DNA of 64,000 nucleotides from Nitrospirillum iridis (GTDB lineage: Bacteria; Pseudomonadota; Alphaproteobacteria; Azospirillales; Azospirillaceae), in NCBI RefSeq assembly GCF_014205765.1, contig NZ_JACIIZ010000004.1, positions 124,001 through 188,000 on the forward strand. The letters are read 5' to 3'. A program made the translations under genes and the position numbers. Below, piece after piece: positions 8,265 through 16,155 of the stretch. Every line of letters starts with the position of its first letter. Position 1 is the first letter of the stretch. The notes beneath the pieces are model-generated. The model ran no database searches, was not told the DNA's origin, and saw only the letters and a list, made by a program, of their open reading frames with translations.

Positions 8265-8423
8265 ATGAGCCTCGGTACCATTCTGCTGATCGTCCTGGTG
8301 TTGCTGCTGATCGGGGCCTTGCCGCGATGGTCGCACAGCGCTTCCTGGGGGTATTACCCCAGCGGGGGCCTGGGCCTGGTGGTCATCATCGTCCTGGTCC
8401 TTTTGCTCGTGGGCCGCATCTAG
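8265..8423 (+). CDS. DUF3309 small membrane protein
   Basis: A 52-residue protein, MSLGTILLIVLVLLLIGALP followed by a short polar turn with WGYYPSGGLG and a second hydrophobic helix. The two-helix hairpin with the WGYxPSGG motif between the helices is the signature of the DUF3309 family. CAGGAG lies just upstream of the ATG. Function is unknown; members often sit among stress genes, as here. A related 57-residue protein follows 38 bases downstream. Confidence 0.85.
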   Translation: MSLGTILLIVLVLLLIGALPRWSHSASWGYYPSGGLGLVVIIVLVLLLVGRI

Positions 8424-8461
8424 GGCGCGGAGCGGATTTTCTTGAACGGGAGGCCCCTGTC

Positions 8462-8635
8462 ATGAACTTGGGCATCATCCTGCTGGTTCTCCTGGCGGCC
8501 TTCCTTGTCCACGCCGTGCCCCTGCGGCCGTTCACCGCCGCGAACTGGGCATACCATCCCAGTGGCGGGTTGAGCGGCGGCCTGGGCGTCATCCTGGTGC
8601 TGAGCGTGGCCCTGCTGGTCATGGCCAACCTGTGA
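8462..8635 (+). CDS. DUF3309-like small membrane protein
   Basis: 57 residues: MNLGIILLVLLAAFLVHAVP, a polar linker with NWAYHPSGGLSGG, then a second hydrophobic helix. The shared pattern (two helices around a YxPSGG turn) marks it as a divergent relative of the preceding DUF3309 gene. GGGAGGCCC lies upstream of the ATG. It is probably co-transcribed with its neighbour and perhaps with the desaturase that starts 39 bases later. Function unknown. Confidence 0.78.
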   Translation: MNLGIILLVLLAAFLVHAVPLRPFTAANWAYHPSGGLSGGLGVILVLSVALLVMANL

Positions 8636-8674
8636 AGATCGCGACCGCGAAAGCCGCCGCCGAACGCCGAGGAT

Positions 8675-9718
8675 ATGAGACCATTGACCACTGACGACCA
8701 TGCCGTCCCGTCCGACCGCGCCACGCTGCGCCAGGCCACCCGGGCTTATGAGGGGACCAGCCTTTGGCGCAGCCTGGGACAGTTGGCGACCTCCGTTCCC
8801 CCGTTCCTGGCGCTGTGCGCGCTGATGTACGCCAGCCTCGACCGATCCTATCTGCTGACCTTGGCCCTGGCGGTTCCGGCGGCGGGCTTTTTTGTGCGCG
8901 TGTTCATCATCCAGCACGACTGCGGGCACGGCTCGTTCTTCCGGTCGCGCTGGGCCAACCGGGTGGTGGGCATGCTGTGCAGCCTGATCACCCTGACCCC
9001 CTACCTGATGTGGCGGCGCCAGCATGCCGGGCATCATAGCCACTGGAACAACCTGGACCGCCGCTTTTCCGGCAGCGACATCTATTCCGGCTGCCTGACG
9101 CTGGCGGAATTCCAGCGCCTGTCCCCCCTGCGGCGGCGGGTGCAGCGGATATTGCAGCATCCCCTGGTCGCCTGGGGCGTTCTGCCACCGCTGATCTTCC
9201 TGGTGCTGTACCGCCTGCCGTTCGATACGCCGCCCGACTGGCGCCGGGAGCGGCGCGCGGTGCATCTGACCAATCTGGCGCTGCTGCTGCTGTACGGCGG
9301 GCTGGGGATGGCGCTGGGCTTCACGGCCGTGGCCCTGGTCCAGGGCCCGATCCTCGTCATCGCCGCCACCGCCGGCGTCTGGCTGTTTTCGATCCAGCAC
9401 CGCTTTGAACAGGCGCTATGGGCGCGGCAGGGGGCATGGGATCCCGTGTCCGCGGCCTTGCGGGGCAGTTCCCACCTGACCCTGCCCCGCCTTCTGCAAT
9501 GGTTCACCGGCAATATCGGTTTCCACCATGTCCACCACCTCAATTCCCGCATCCCGAACTATCGCCTGGAGGCCTGCCACGACGCCATCCCGGCGCTGGG
9601 GACGGCCCATGTCCTGACGCCGTGGCAAGGCCTGCGGGCCTGGCGGGCGGCGCTGTGGGACGAGGCGGGCGGCCGCATGGTGCCCTTCCCCAAGCGCACC
9701 GCGCCGGATCGGCGCTGA
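8675..9718 (+). CDS. Membrane fatty acid desaturase
   Basis: A 347-residue integral membrane di-iron desaturase. It shows the three histidine clusters in the expected order: HDCGHGS near residue 89, HAGHHSHWNN near residue 115 and HVHHLN near residue 288, separated by hydrophobic segments. This is the pattern of the acyl-lipid delta-12/omega-3 type family. It would introduce a double bond into membrane lipid acyl chains, altering fluidity. It follows the DUF3309 pair in the same direction. Regiospecificity cannot be read from the sequence, and no dedicated electron donor gene is adjacent. Confidence 0.88.
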   Translation: MRPLTTDDHAVPSDRATLRQATRAYEGTSLWRSLGQLATSVPPFLALCALMYASLDRSYLLTLALAVPAAGFFVRVFIIQHDCGHGSFFRSRWANRVVGMLCSLITLTPYLMWRRQHAGHHSHWNNLDRRFSGSDIYSGCLTLAEFQRLSPLRRRVQRILQHPLVAWGVLPPLIFLVLYRLPFDTPPDWRRERRAVHLTNLALLLLYGGLGMALGFTAVALVQGPILVIAATAGVWLFSIQHRFEQALWARQGAWDPVSAALRGSSHLTLPRLLQWFTGNIGFHHVHHLNSRIPNYRLEACHDAIPALGTAHVLTPWQGLRAWRAALWDEAGGRMVPFPKRTAPDRR

Positions 9719-9741
9719 CGGGTTGGCGCTGAGGAGCCGGA

Positions 9742-11034
9742 TCAGGTGCGCCGATGGCGGGTGAGCCACCACAGGACCAGCAGCCCGTTGGTCGCCGACA
9801 GGATCGAGGCCCCCAGGATGCCCAGCTTGGCGGAGTTGAGCAGGTCGGGGCCAAACGCCAGCTCGGCGATCAGCAGCGCCATGGTGAAGCCGATGCCGGT
9901 CAATAGGCTGCCGGCCGCCAGTATGGCCCAGGAAAGGTCCGGTGGCCGGATGGCGAGGCGCGCCGCCACGGCCAGGGCGCTGAACACGGTGACACCCAGC
10001 GGCTTGCCCACGACGAACCCCACCAGGATCGCCAGGGTCATGGTGCCGCTGACCCGGTCGGGAAAGATGGGAAGGCCGGCGTTCGCCAGGGCGAACAGCG
10101 GCATGATGGCGAAGGCGACCCAGGGATGAAGCAACATTTCCAGGCGTTCGATGGGCGATTGGGCTTCACGCGTGGCGACGACGGCCCGCTGCAGGTCCTG
10201 CGTGCTGGTGCCGTCACCGGTGTCGTGGTCGCCGGGCGGCCGCGCCGTGATCCGTTTCAGGATGGCGTGCAATCGGCGGTCGCTGACCCAGCTGCGCGCC
10301 GGCGTCATGAGGCCCAGCGCCACCCCCGTCAGGGTGGGATGGATGCCGGACGCGTCCACCGCCAGCCAGACCCCCACTCCCAGGGCGCAATAGACCGGGA
10401 TGCCGCGGATCCCCAGCCAGGCGATCATCGAAACCGCCGCCAGGCCCAGTCCCGCCAGTCCCAAGGCCAGCCAGTTCACGGTCTCGCCATAGCCGATGGC
10501 CACCACCAGGATGGCGCCGATGTCGTCGAAAATGGCGAGCGACAGCAGGAACAGCCGCAAGGTCAGGGGGATGCGGCTTCCCAGAAGGGCCAGGCAGCCG
10601 ATCATCAGGGCGGTGTCGGTCGCCATGACGGTCCCCCAGCCCTGCGCCCCGGTGGCGCCATGCTCAAGGGCCAGGAACAGGCCCGCCGGGACCACCATGC
10701 CACCCAGGGCCCCGGCCAGGGACAGCGTGGCCAGCCGTGGGCTGCTCAAGTCCCCCAGCACCATCTCGCGCTTCAATTCCAAGGCGCCGGTGAAGAAGAA
10801 CAAGGTCATCAGGCCGTCGTTGATCCATTGTTTCACCGTCCGGCCATAGTCGATGTCCCCCAGGCGAATGCCGACATGCAGTTGCCACACCGCCATGAAG
10901 CGGGCCCCCGCCGTGGTGTTGGACAGGATCAAGGCCAGCGCCGCGCAGAACAGCAGGGCGCCGCCGGCCAGGGCCTCGATGCGCAGGAAGCGCATGAAGG
11001 GTTTGGTCACCCGGTCCGCCGGTTCCGTCGGCAA
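9742..11034 (-). CDS. nhaA: Na+/H+ antiporter NhaA
   Basis: A 430-residue, multi-helix inner-membrane antiporter that exchanges sodium for protons. Recognisable NhaA features include FFFTGALELKREMVLGDLSSPR, the TDTALMIGCLALLG segment with a transport aspartate, SLAIFDDIGAILVVAI with the paired aspartates, and HPWVAFAIMPLFALANAG. No ATG lies at the expected N-terminus: the frame offers TTG at 11034, GTG at 11010 and ATG at 10995. The strongest ribosome site (AAAGGAG near 11065) is closest to an in-frame CTG at about 11058. The exact start is therefore uncertain. It is transcribed leftward, in the same direction as the upstream Crp-type regulator gene. Confidence 0.93.
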   Translation of the reverse strand: MPTEPADRVTKPFMRFLRIEALAGGALLFCAALALILSNTTAGARFMAVWQLHVGIRLGDIDYGRTVKQWINDGLMTLFFFTGALELKREMVLGDLSSPRLATLSLAGALGGMVVPAGLFLALEHGATGAQGWGTVMATDTALMIGCLALLGSRIPLTLRLFLLSLAIFDDIGAILVVAIGYGETVNWLALGLAGLGLAAVSMIAWLGIRGIPVYCALGVGVWLAVDASGIHPTLTGVALGLMTPARSWVSDRRLHAILKRITARPPGDHDTGDGTSTQDLQRAVVATREAQSPIERLEMLLHPWVAFAIMPLFALANAGLPIFPDRVSGTMTLAILVGFVVGKPLGVTVFSALAVAARLAIRPPDLSWAILAAGSLLTGIGFTMALLIAELAFGPDLLNSAKLGILGASILSATNGLLVLWWLTRHRRT

Positions 11035-11115
11035 CCGTTCCAGCGAATTGTTAGGCAGGCTGTGCTCCTTTCCTTGGGACTCGCCGGGGCTGATCGGGGG
11101 GCTGGCGACGGGACG

Positions 11116-11832
11116 CTATTCCGCCTCGGCCAATCTCACCAAGGCTGGCCGGTCGATAAGATCGATGTCCGCCGCCGCCCGCCGCGCGATCAGTCCCAGG
11201 CCATGCAACTTGGTCAAGGTGCGGCTGATGGTCTCCGTGGTCAGGCCCAGGTGATCGGCGATGTCGCCGCGCGACATGGGCAGGTGGACATTGATTTCCG
11301 ATCCCGATCGCACCGCCATCTCCAGCAGGAACGCCGCGACCCGTTCATCCGCCGTCTTGCGGCCCAGCAGCATGACTTGCCGTTGCGCCTTGGCCAGCCG
11401 CCGCGTCATGTCGGCCAGCAGGGTGTGCATCAGGTGCTTCTTGCCCACCGGGAAGCCGTCGAGCAAGGCGCGGGGATAGGGCGCTACCGTCGTGTCGATC
11501 ACCGCCTCGGCGGAATTGGCATGGCGGTCGGCACCGCCAAATCCGAAGAAATCGCCCACCATGTGGAACTCGCTGATATGGCGGCGGCCGTCCAGGAGGA
11601 TGCGCGAGCTGCGCAGGGTGCCATTCAGCACATGGTAGAAAAAGCCAGCCGGGTCGCCTTCTTGGAACAGGGCTTGGCCGCGTCCGATGATGATGGGTAT
11701 CGGTCGGCCGCCCTGGGCCGACACCTCCCGGGCCATCGCGTCGGACCTCTCCGGGGCGCCGACGTTGGCGGGGCGTATCCACGCTTTGCTGGCCACCGCC
11801 GCGTTGTGCGAGGTCACGATGTCTGTCGACAT
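11116..11832 (-). CDS. Crp/Fnr-family transcriptional regulator
   Basis: 238 residues: a cyclic-nucleotide-type beta-barrel (GRGQALFQEGDPAGFFYHVL onward), a dimerisation helix, and a C-terminal winged helix with MSRGDIADHLGLTTETISRTL. The recognition helix TETISR carries the E..SR pattern that FNR/FixK proteins use to read TTGAT-type half-sites. The N-terminal iron-sulphur cysteines of true FNR are absent, so it resembles FixK/Dnr types that respond indirectly. The start ATG at 11830-11832 has AAAGG upstream. It is divergent from a second Crp/Fnr gene, with an FNR-type box between them. Confidence 0.88.
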   Translation of the reverse strand: MSTDIVTSHNAAVASKAWIRPANVGAPERSDAMAREVSAQGGRPIPIIIGRGQALFQEGDPAGFFYHVLNGTLRSSRILLDGRRHISEFHMVGDFFGFGGADRHANSAEAVIDTTVAPYPRALLDGFPVGKKHLMHTLLADMTRRLAKAQRQVMLLGRKTADERVAAFLLEMAVRSGSEINVHLPMSRGDIADHLGLTTETISRTLTKLHGLGLIARRAAADIDLIDRPALVRLAEAE

Positions 11833-12013
11833 GGGGGCGCACCTTTCATCCTTTGGGGGCCGCGACCGCCGCGTGGCCCATATCCGCATCGCTGGGAAGG
11901 GATGGGGCCCCTGGATGCGTACGCGGGGGCCGTGGAGGGGCGTGCGCCCACACCGTTCCCCAACAGTGCCGCATCAACGGTTCGGCGGGCAATCCAACCG
12001 CCCCCGTCCTTTC

Positions 12014-12027
12014 TTGACCCCGATCAA
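12014..12027. promoter_or_regulatory. FNR/FixK-type binding box
   Basis: TTGAC-CCCG-ATCAA matches the TTGAT-N4-ATCAA consensus at nine of ten half-site bases. It lies between two divergent Crp/Fnr genes whose recognition helices have the matching E..SR pattern. If it acts at -41.5, transcription of the rightward gene would begin near 12062, giving a leader of about 90 bases. Confidence 0.6.
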
Positions 12028-12076
12028 GAACCGGGTGGATTTCCGGGTGTGTGGGGCACCGGCCCTTCTTTCCCGC

Positions 12077-12136
12077 GATACCTCGGCCCCCGATACCTCG
12101 GCCCCCGGTGCCCAGGCCCCCGGTGCCCAGGCCCTG
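12077..12136. repeat. Four tandem 15-bp repeats in the leader of the second Crp/Fnr gene
   Basis: Two copies of GATACCTCGGCCCCC (12077-12106) are followed directly by GGTGCCCAGGCCCCC and GGTGCCCAGGCCCTG (12107-12136). All four share a 15-base period. Read in the frame of the downstream gene they would give PRPP-type repeats, but they most likely lie in its untranslated leader. Confidence 0.75.
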
Positions 12137-12152
12137 GAACGCGGGGGGCGGG

Positions 12153-12899
12153 ATGATGACAGTCACCCAGGCCCCGTTGAAACGACGGCCCCGGCCGGAA
12201 GGGGGGCGACCACCACCACCCGTTTGGCCGGGCGGCGGCTCCGCCTCTCCCTCCAGGCCGGGATGGCGCTGGCTGGCCCAGGTGGCGCTGGTGGTGCGCT
12301 TCGAAAAGGGCGAGGAACTCTACGGTGACGACAGCCGGGCCGATGCGATGTTCGCCATCATCACCGGCATGGTGAAAATCCACAAAGTCCTGCCCGACGG
12401 GAAAAGGCCCATCCTCGCCTTTCTGTTCGCCGGGGACCTGCTGGGGGTCACCGACCAGACGACCCACGCCGTCGCCGCTTCGGCGGGGAGTGCGGTCACC
12501 GCTTATCGATATCCAAGCGTCCTCCTGGAAAGGTCGCTTCATCAGGACGCCTTCCTGGAATTCAATCTGCTGATCCGGCAGACCCTGTGCCGGGAGGTGC
12601 GCGAGGCGCGCGAGCATGCCCTGATCCTGAGGCGCCTGGACGCCGCCGGCCGGCTGGCGGGCTTCCTGTCGCGCCTGCTGGCGCGGGCCCAAGGAATGGG
12701 GGAGGGTGATTGGGACCTGTATCTGCCCATGGACCGATCGGATATCGCCGCCTATATCGGCACGTCGCCGGAAGCGGTCAGCCGGGCCTTCCGCCGGCTG
12801 GCGGACGATGGTGTCGTGCGGTTTCGCGACAGGCGGCACGTCCGGATCACCAACCCGGATGGGCTGGCCGCCCTGGCGGCTGGCAAGACGCCCCGTTAA
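12153..12899 (+). CDS. Crp/Fnr-family transcriptional regulator
   Basis: 248 residues with a proline/arginine-rich N-terminus, a cyclic-nucleotide-type sensor fold (RFEKGEELYGDDSRADAMFA, then FLFAGDLLGVTD) and a winged helix containing MDRSDIAAYIGTSPEAVSRAF. The SPEAVSR recognition helix again fits FNR-type TTGAT sites. No N-terminal cysteine cluster is present. I chose the ATG-ATG at 12153 because GGGGGGCGGG precedes it and because an FNR box at 12014 would place the transcript start after the longer alternative GTG (12051). The second ATG of the pair could also serve. Together with the divergent regulator it forms a possible oxygen/redox switch. Confidence 0.85.
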   Translation: MMTVTQAPLKRRPRPEGGRPPPPVWPGGGSASPSRPGWRWLAQVALVVRFEKGEELYGDDSRADAMFAIITGMVKIHKVLPDGKRPILAFLFAGDLLGVTDQTTHAVAASAGSAVTAYRYPSVLLERSLHQDAFLEFNLLIRQTLCREVREAREHALILRRLDAAGRLAGFLSRLLARAQGMGEGDWDLYLPMDRSDIAAYIGTSPEAVSRAFRRLADDGVVRFRDRRHVRITNPDGLAALAAGKTPR

Positions 12900-13057
12900 G
12901 GGATTTCCGATGCTGCCCTTTTCACCGGCCGTCGACTATCCTGCCGTCCGGCGATCTCTTCTCGGAATCACGTGGACGCTTCCCTGGGTAGGGGAAGCCA
13001 TTTGGGGGCGTTTGGAAACATGATCGTAAGCCTTGACGACGCGCGTGGGGCTCTGAC

Positions 13058-14371
13058 ATGACGGCTGAAGGCGGGGCGGCGCCGGAATCCGCCGCCGTCC
13101 AGACGCCGCCGGTGGAAGCGGGGTGGGGCGGAATTCTGGGGCCCGGCCTGATCACCGGCGCCTCGGATGACGATCCCAGCGGCATCGCGACCTATTCGCA
13201 GGTGGGCGCTCAATTCGGCTATGGCCTGGCCTGGACCTTGTTGTTCAGCTATCCCTTGATGGCGGGGATTCAGGAAATCAGCGCGCGCGTCGGCCGGGTC
13301 ACCGGCTTCGGCATCGCCGGCAATCTGCGGCGCCATTACCCCGGCTGGCTGTCGGGCGGGCTGGTGGCCATTTTGCTGGTGGCCAACGTCATCAATCTGG
13401 GGGCGGATCTGGGGGCCATGGGGGCGGCCCTCAAGCTCCTCATCGGCGGTCCCGCCCTGGCCTATGTCTGCCTGTTCGGTGTGGTCTCGGTGGTGGTGGA
13501 GGTGTTCACCCGCTATGCCACCTATGTCGCCATCCTGAAATGGCTGTGCCTGTCCCTGTTCAGCTACGTCATCTGCGCCTTTGTCGTCGACGTGCCGTGG
13601 GCCGAGGTCGGATGGGCCGTCATCTGGCCGCCGCTGTCGGCGCAGCCCAGCTACATCATGGCTGTGGTCGCCGTCCTGGGCACCACCATCAGCCCCTATC
13701 TGTTCTTCTGGCAGGCGGAGCAGGAGGTGGAGGGGGAAAAGGAAAGGGCGGGGGCCCGGCCCCTGATCCGGGCGCCGGAACAGGCGCGGGCCGCGTTCGC
13801 CCGTATCCGCGCCGACACCTATCTGGGCATGGCGCTGTCCAACATCATCGCGTTTTTCATCGTCGTGACGACGGCGGCCACGTTGCACGCCCACGGCCAG
13901 ACGGACATTCAGACCTCATCCGAGGCGGCCGAGGCGCTGCGCGCCGTCGCCGGGCGCTTCACTTTCGCCGTGTTCGCCACGGGCATCATCGGGACGGGCC
14001 TGCTGACCCTGCCGGCCCTTTCCGGGTCGGCGGCCTATGCGGTGGGCGAACTGTTCTCCTGGCATGTCGGCCTCGCCCGGCTATGGTCCCGCGCCAAGGC
14101 GTTCTATGCCGTGGTCGCCGCCGCGACGGCGGTGGGCGTCGGCCTGAATTTCACCGCCATAGACCCGGTCAAGGCCTTGTACTGGAGCGCGGTGTTGAAT
14201 GGGGTGGTCGCTGTGCCGGTGATGGTGGCCATCATGAATCTGTCCATGCGCGCCGACATCATGGGCCGCTTCACCTTGCCCCGTCCTCTCCAGGTGCTGG
14301 GGTGGGCCGCGACCGTGGTCATGGCAGTCACCGTGGCCGCCATGATGGCGGCCTGGCTTTTCCGGTTCTGA
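13058..14371 (+). CDS. NRAMP-related metal ion transporter
   Basis: A 437-residue protein with about 11 hydrophobic helices of the LeuT/NRAMP fold. The first unwound helix carries DDDPSGIATYSQ where classical manganese/iron NRAMPs have DPGN, and the helix-6 region reads ISPYLFFWQAEQEVE in place of the MPH motif. Later segments SNIIAFFIVVTTAATLHAHG and LPALSGSAAYAVGE are typical of the wider family. The altered metal-site motifs mean that manganese or iron specificity should not be assumed; NRAMP-related magnesium transporters show similar departures. A 158-base space precedes it after the Crp/Fnr gene. Confidence 0.82.
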   Translation: MTAEGGAAPESAAVQTPPVEAGWGGILGPGLITGASDDDPSGIATYSQVGAQFGYGLAWTLLFSYPLMAGIQEISARVGRVTGFGIAGNLRRHYPGWLSGGLVAILLVANVINLGADLGAMGAALKLLIGGPALAYVCLFGVVSVVVEVFTRYATYVAILKWLCLSLFSYVICAFVVDVPWAEVGWAVIWPPLSAQPSYIMAVVAVLGTTISPYLFFWQAEQEVEGEKERAGARPLIRAPEQARAAFARIRADTYLGMALSNIIAFFIVVTTAATLHAHGQTDIQTSSEAAEALRAVAGRFTFAVFATGIIGTGLLTLPALSGSAAYAVGELFSWHVGLARLWSRAKAFYAVVAAATAVGVGLNFTAIDPVKALYWSAVLNGVVAVPVMVAIMNLSMRADIMGRFTLPRPLQVLGWAATVVMAVTVAAMMAAWLFRF

Positions 14372-14392
14372 CCCCCGACAGCCGGCGGGCGC

Positions 14393-14677
14393 TTATCCGG
14401 CGGCGTCCACCGGGACCACCCGCGCCTTATCGTCGTCCAGCGCGTTGGCCAGGTCCTGGGGATCGACCGGCACGGTCTGGCGCACGCCGCTGGCGGTCGC
14501 CAGCGCGGGAAGATGCAGCAAGGTGGCGGCACGGCGAAACGCCAGGAAGGAGAGGGCGTCGATGCTCTCCTCCTCCACGGACACCTGATAGGTTCCCGCG
14601 GGCTGTAACTCGTCAAGGGGCGCCAGCCGGAAGGCGTGGCGGAAGGTGACGGTGGTTTCCGTCGTCCGGGTCGCCAT
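14393..14677 (-). CDS. Conserved hypothetical protein, 94 residues
   Basis: I do not recognise a named family. The protein opens MATRTTETTVTFRHAFRLAP and then has the segment GTYQVSVEEESIDALSFLAFRR, a beta-rich then helical pattern, ending in an acidic/valine stretch. It is soluble with no signal peptide. Codon use is like its neighbours, and the frame is preceded 10 bases upstream by the stop of another small gene, so the two look co-transcribed. The pattern is reminiscent of small conserved alphaproteobacterial proteins of unknown role. Confidence 0.65.
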   Translation of the reverse strand: MATRTTETTVTFRHAFRLAPLDELQPAGTYQVSVEEESIDALSFLAFRRAATLLHLPALATASGVRQTVPVDPQDLANALDDDKARVVPVDAAG

Positions 14678-14687
14678 GGCCGACCGC

Positions 14688-14822
14688 CTAACCCTTCTTC
14701 TTGGTGGCGGTCGCGGGCTCCAGGATGCCTTTGATGGTCGCCGGGGGCGCGCTGGCGGCCGGCGACTTGACCATCTTCGGCTTACGGACTTCCCGATTGC
14801 CGTGTTTCCGATCCTTGCTCAT
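14688..14822 (-). CDS. Small basic protein, 44 residues
   Basis: A short open frame MSKDRKHGNREVRKPKMVKS, then an Ala/Pro-rich middle and a KKKG end. It has a good AGGAG ribosome site seven bases before the ATG (14820-14822), and it stops 10 bases before the 94-residue gene. The strongly basic, unstructured composition resembles small nucleic-acid-binding or conserved alphaproteobacterial peptides. Function unknown; coding status is supported by the ribosome site and operon position. Confidence 0.6.
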   Translation of the reverse strand: MSKDRKHGNREVRKPKMVKSPAASAPPATIKGILEPATATKKKG

Positions 14823-15225
14823 ATCAAAATCTCCTGATTTAAAAACAAAGCCAACGCCTTACAGGGTTGCGCCTGTGTATGTTCGGAAGGTGGAGGTCAC
14901 GCCAAATAAATTTGGTGCGACCTAGCTAGTCCACTCTGCTCGTGTATTAATATTTAATCAAATCGTATATTTATTTTATTATTGGGCGCCGAAATAAAAT
15001 GAAAATTATCGGGGAAGGAACGGCCAACGTCGGCGTGAAAATAGTCACTCGTCGAGCCTGGGCGGCGCTTTGGCATCGCTGCCGGGCGGTGACGATACGG
15101 GGGCATGGCTGTGGGCGGCGGAATAACCATTGCGTGGGAGTGGGCGTGCGCCCATGCTCCCGGGGCATACCGGCGGGGGATTGTCTTCCGTGACGGTGAT
15201 CGGCATCCCGGCGGGAGAGTGCTTG
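14823..15225. other. 403-base gene-free region with palindromes
   Basis: Divergent space rich in A+T at 14925-15010. It holds an imperfect 28-base palindrome at 14895-14922 centred on CCAAATAAATTTGG, and a GC-rich hairpin at 15136-15161 (GGGAGTGGGC pairing with GCCCA-TG-CTCCC) upstream of the transglutaminase gene. The first may be an operator or cruciform; the second may be an attenuating leader hairpin. No convincing coding frame is seen. Confidence 0.5.
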
Positions 15226-16065
15226 GTGGAAATTCGCGTCGGCTGCCTGATGACCTATGAATTGGCGCAGGTCACGCCCATGATCCTGATGCTGACCGTC
15301 CACGCCTCACGGGTGGCGGATCTCACGCAACCGGACACGGTGGTGACGACGCCCGCAGTGCCCGTCACCGGATATCACGACGCCTTCGGCAACTGGTGCA
15401 CGCGGCTGGTGGCGCCGGCCGGCCGGTTCACCATCCAGACCATGGGTATCATCCGCGACAGCGGCCAATGGGAAACGCCCGATCCCAGCGCGCGCGAAGT
15501 CGCCATTCCGGACCTGACCCCGGAAACGCTGGTGTTTCTCCTGGGCAGCCGCTACTGCGAAACCGATCGTTTGTCGGAGATCGCCTGGAAGCTGTTCGGG
15601 CAGGTGCCGCCGGGTTGGGCGCGGGTGCAGGCCATTTGCGACTATGTGCATGGCCACATCACCTTCGGCTATGAACATTCCCGGGCCACGCGCACGGCGG
15701 CCGAGGCCTTTGAGGAAAGGCGCGGCGTCTGCCGCGACTACGCGCATCTGGCGCTGACCTTCTGCCGTTGCCTGAACATCCCCGCGCGCTACTGCACCGG
15801 GTACATCAGCGATATCGGTCTGCCGCAGCCCCACGCCCCCCAGGACTTCGCCGCCTGGATCGAGGTGTTTCTGGACGGCCCGTCCGGGGGCCGCTGGCAC
15901 GTTTTCGACCCGCGCAACAATGATCCGCGCATCGGCCGGATTTTGATCGCCCGGGGCCGCGACGCCGCGGACGTGCCGCTGTCGCTGACCTTCGGTCAAC
16001 ACACCCTCGCGGGCTTCCAGGTGACGGTCGAAGAGGTCGCGGCGTCCGCCGCCGCGCCGGTCTGA
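15226..16065 (+). CDS. Transglutaminase-like cysteine protease-fold protein
   Basis: 279 residues. An N-terminal beta-rich domain (EIRVGCLMTYELAQVTPMI) precedes a transglutaminase-like core with the catalytic cysteine in RRGVCRDYAHLALTFCR, histidine in WHVFDPRNN and the following aspartate. This two-part layout is the common bacterial transglutaminase/protease-like family, often involved in peptide processing; exact substrate unknown. I chose the GTG at 15226 because GGGAG lies eight bases upstream and it begins at the conserved EIRVG strand; an earlier GTG at 15130 would add an unlikely leader. No signal peptide is obvious. Confidence 0.85.
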   Translation: MEIRVGCLMTYELAQVTPMILMLTVHASRVADLTQPDTVVTTPAVPVTGYHDAFGNWCTRLVAPAGRFTIQTMGIIRDSGQWETPDPSAREVAIPDLTPETLVFLLGSRYCETDRLSEIAWKLFGQVPPGWARVQAICDYVHGHITFGYEHSRATRTAAEAFEERRGVCRDYAHLALTFCRCLNIPARYCTGYISDIGLPQPHAPQDFAAWIEVFLDGPSGGRWHVFDPRNNDPRIGRILIARGRDAADVPLSLTFGQHTLAGFQVTVEEVAASAAAPV

Positions 16066-16155
16066 CCCCCGGGGCGGCCGATCCGCCAAGGCTGGTGGAA
16101 CGGCGTATCCTCCCTTAATCTCCTCCCTGCGCAAATTGCTGGACGGAGACTGTGC

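Noticed and set aside
12051-12152. N-terminal PRPP-repeat extension of the second Crp/Fnr regulator from GTG 12051
   Set aside because: The FNR box would place the transcript start after this GTG, and a strong ribosome site precedes ATG 12153.
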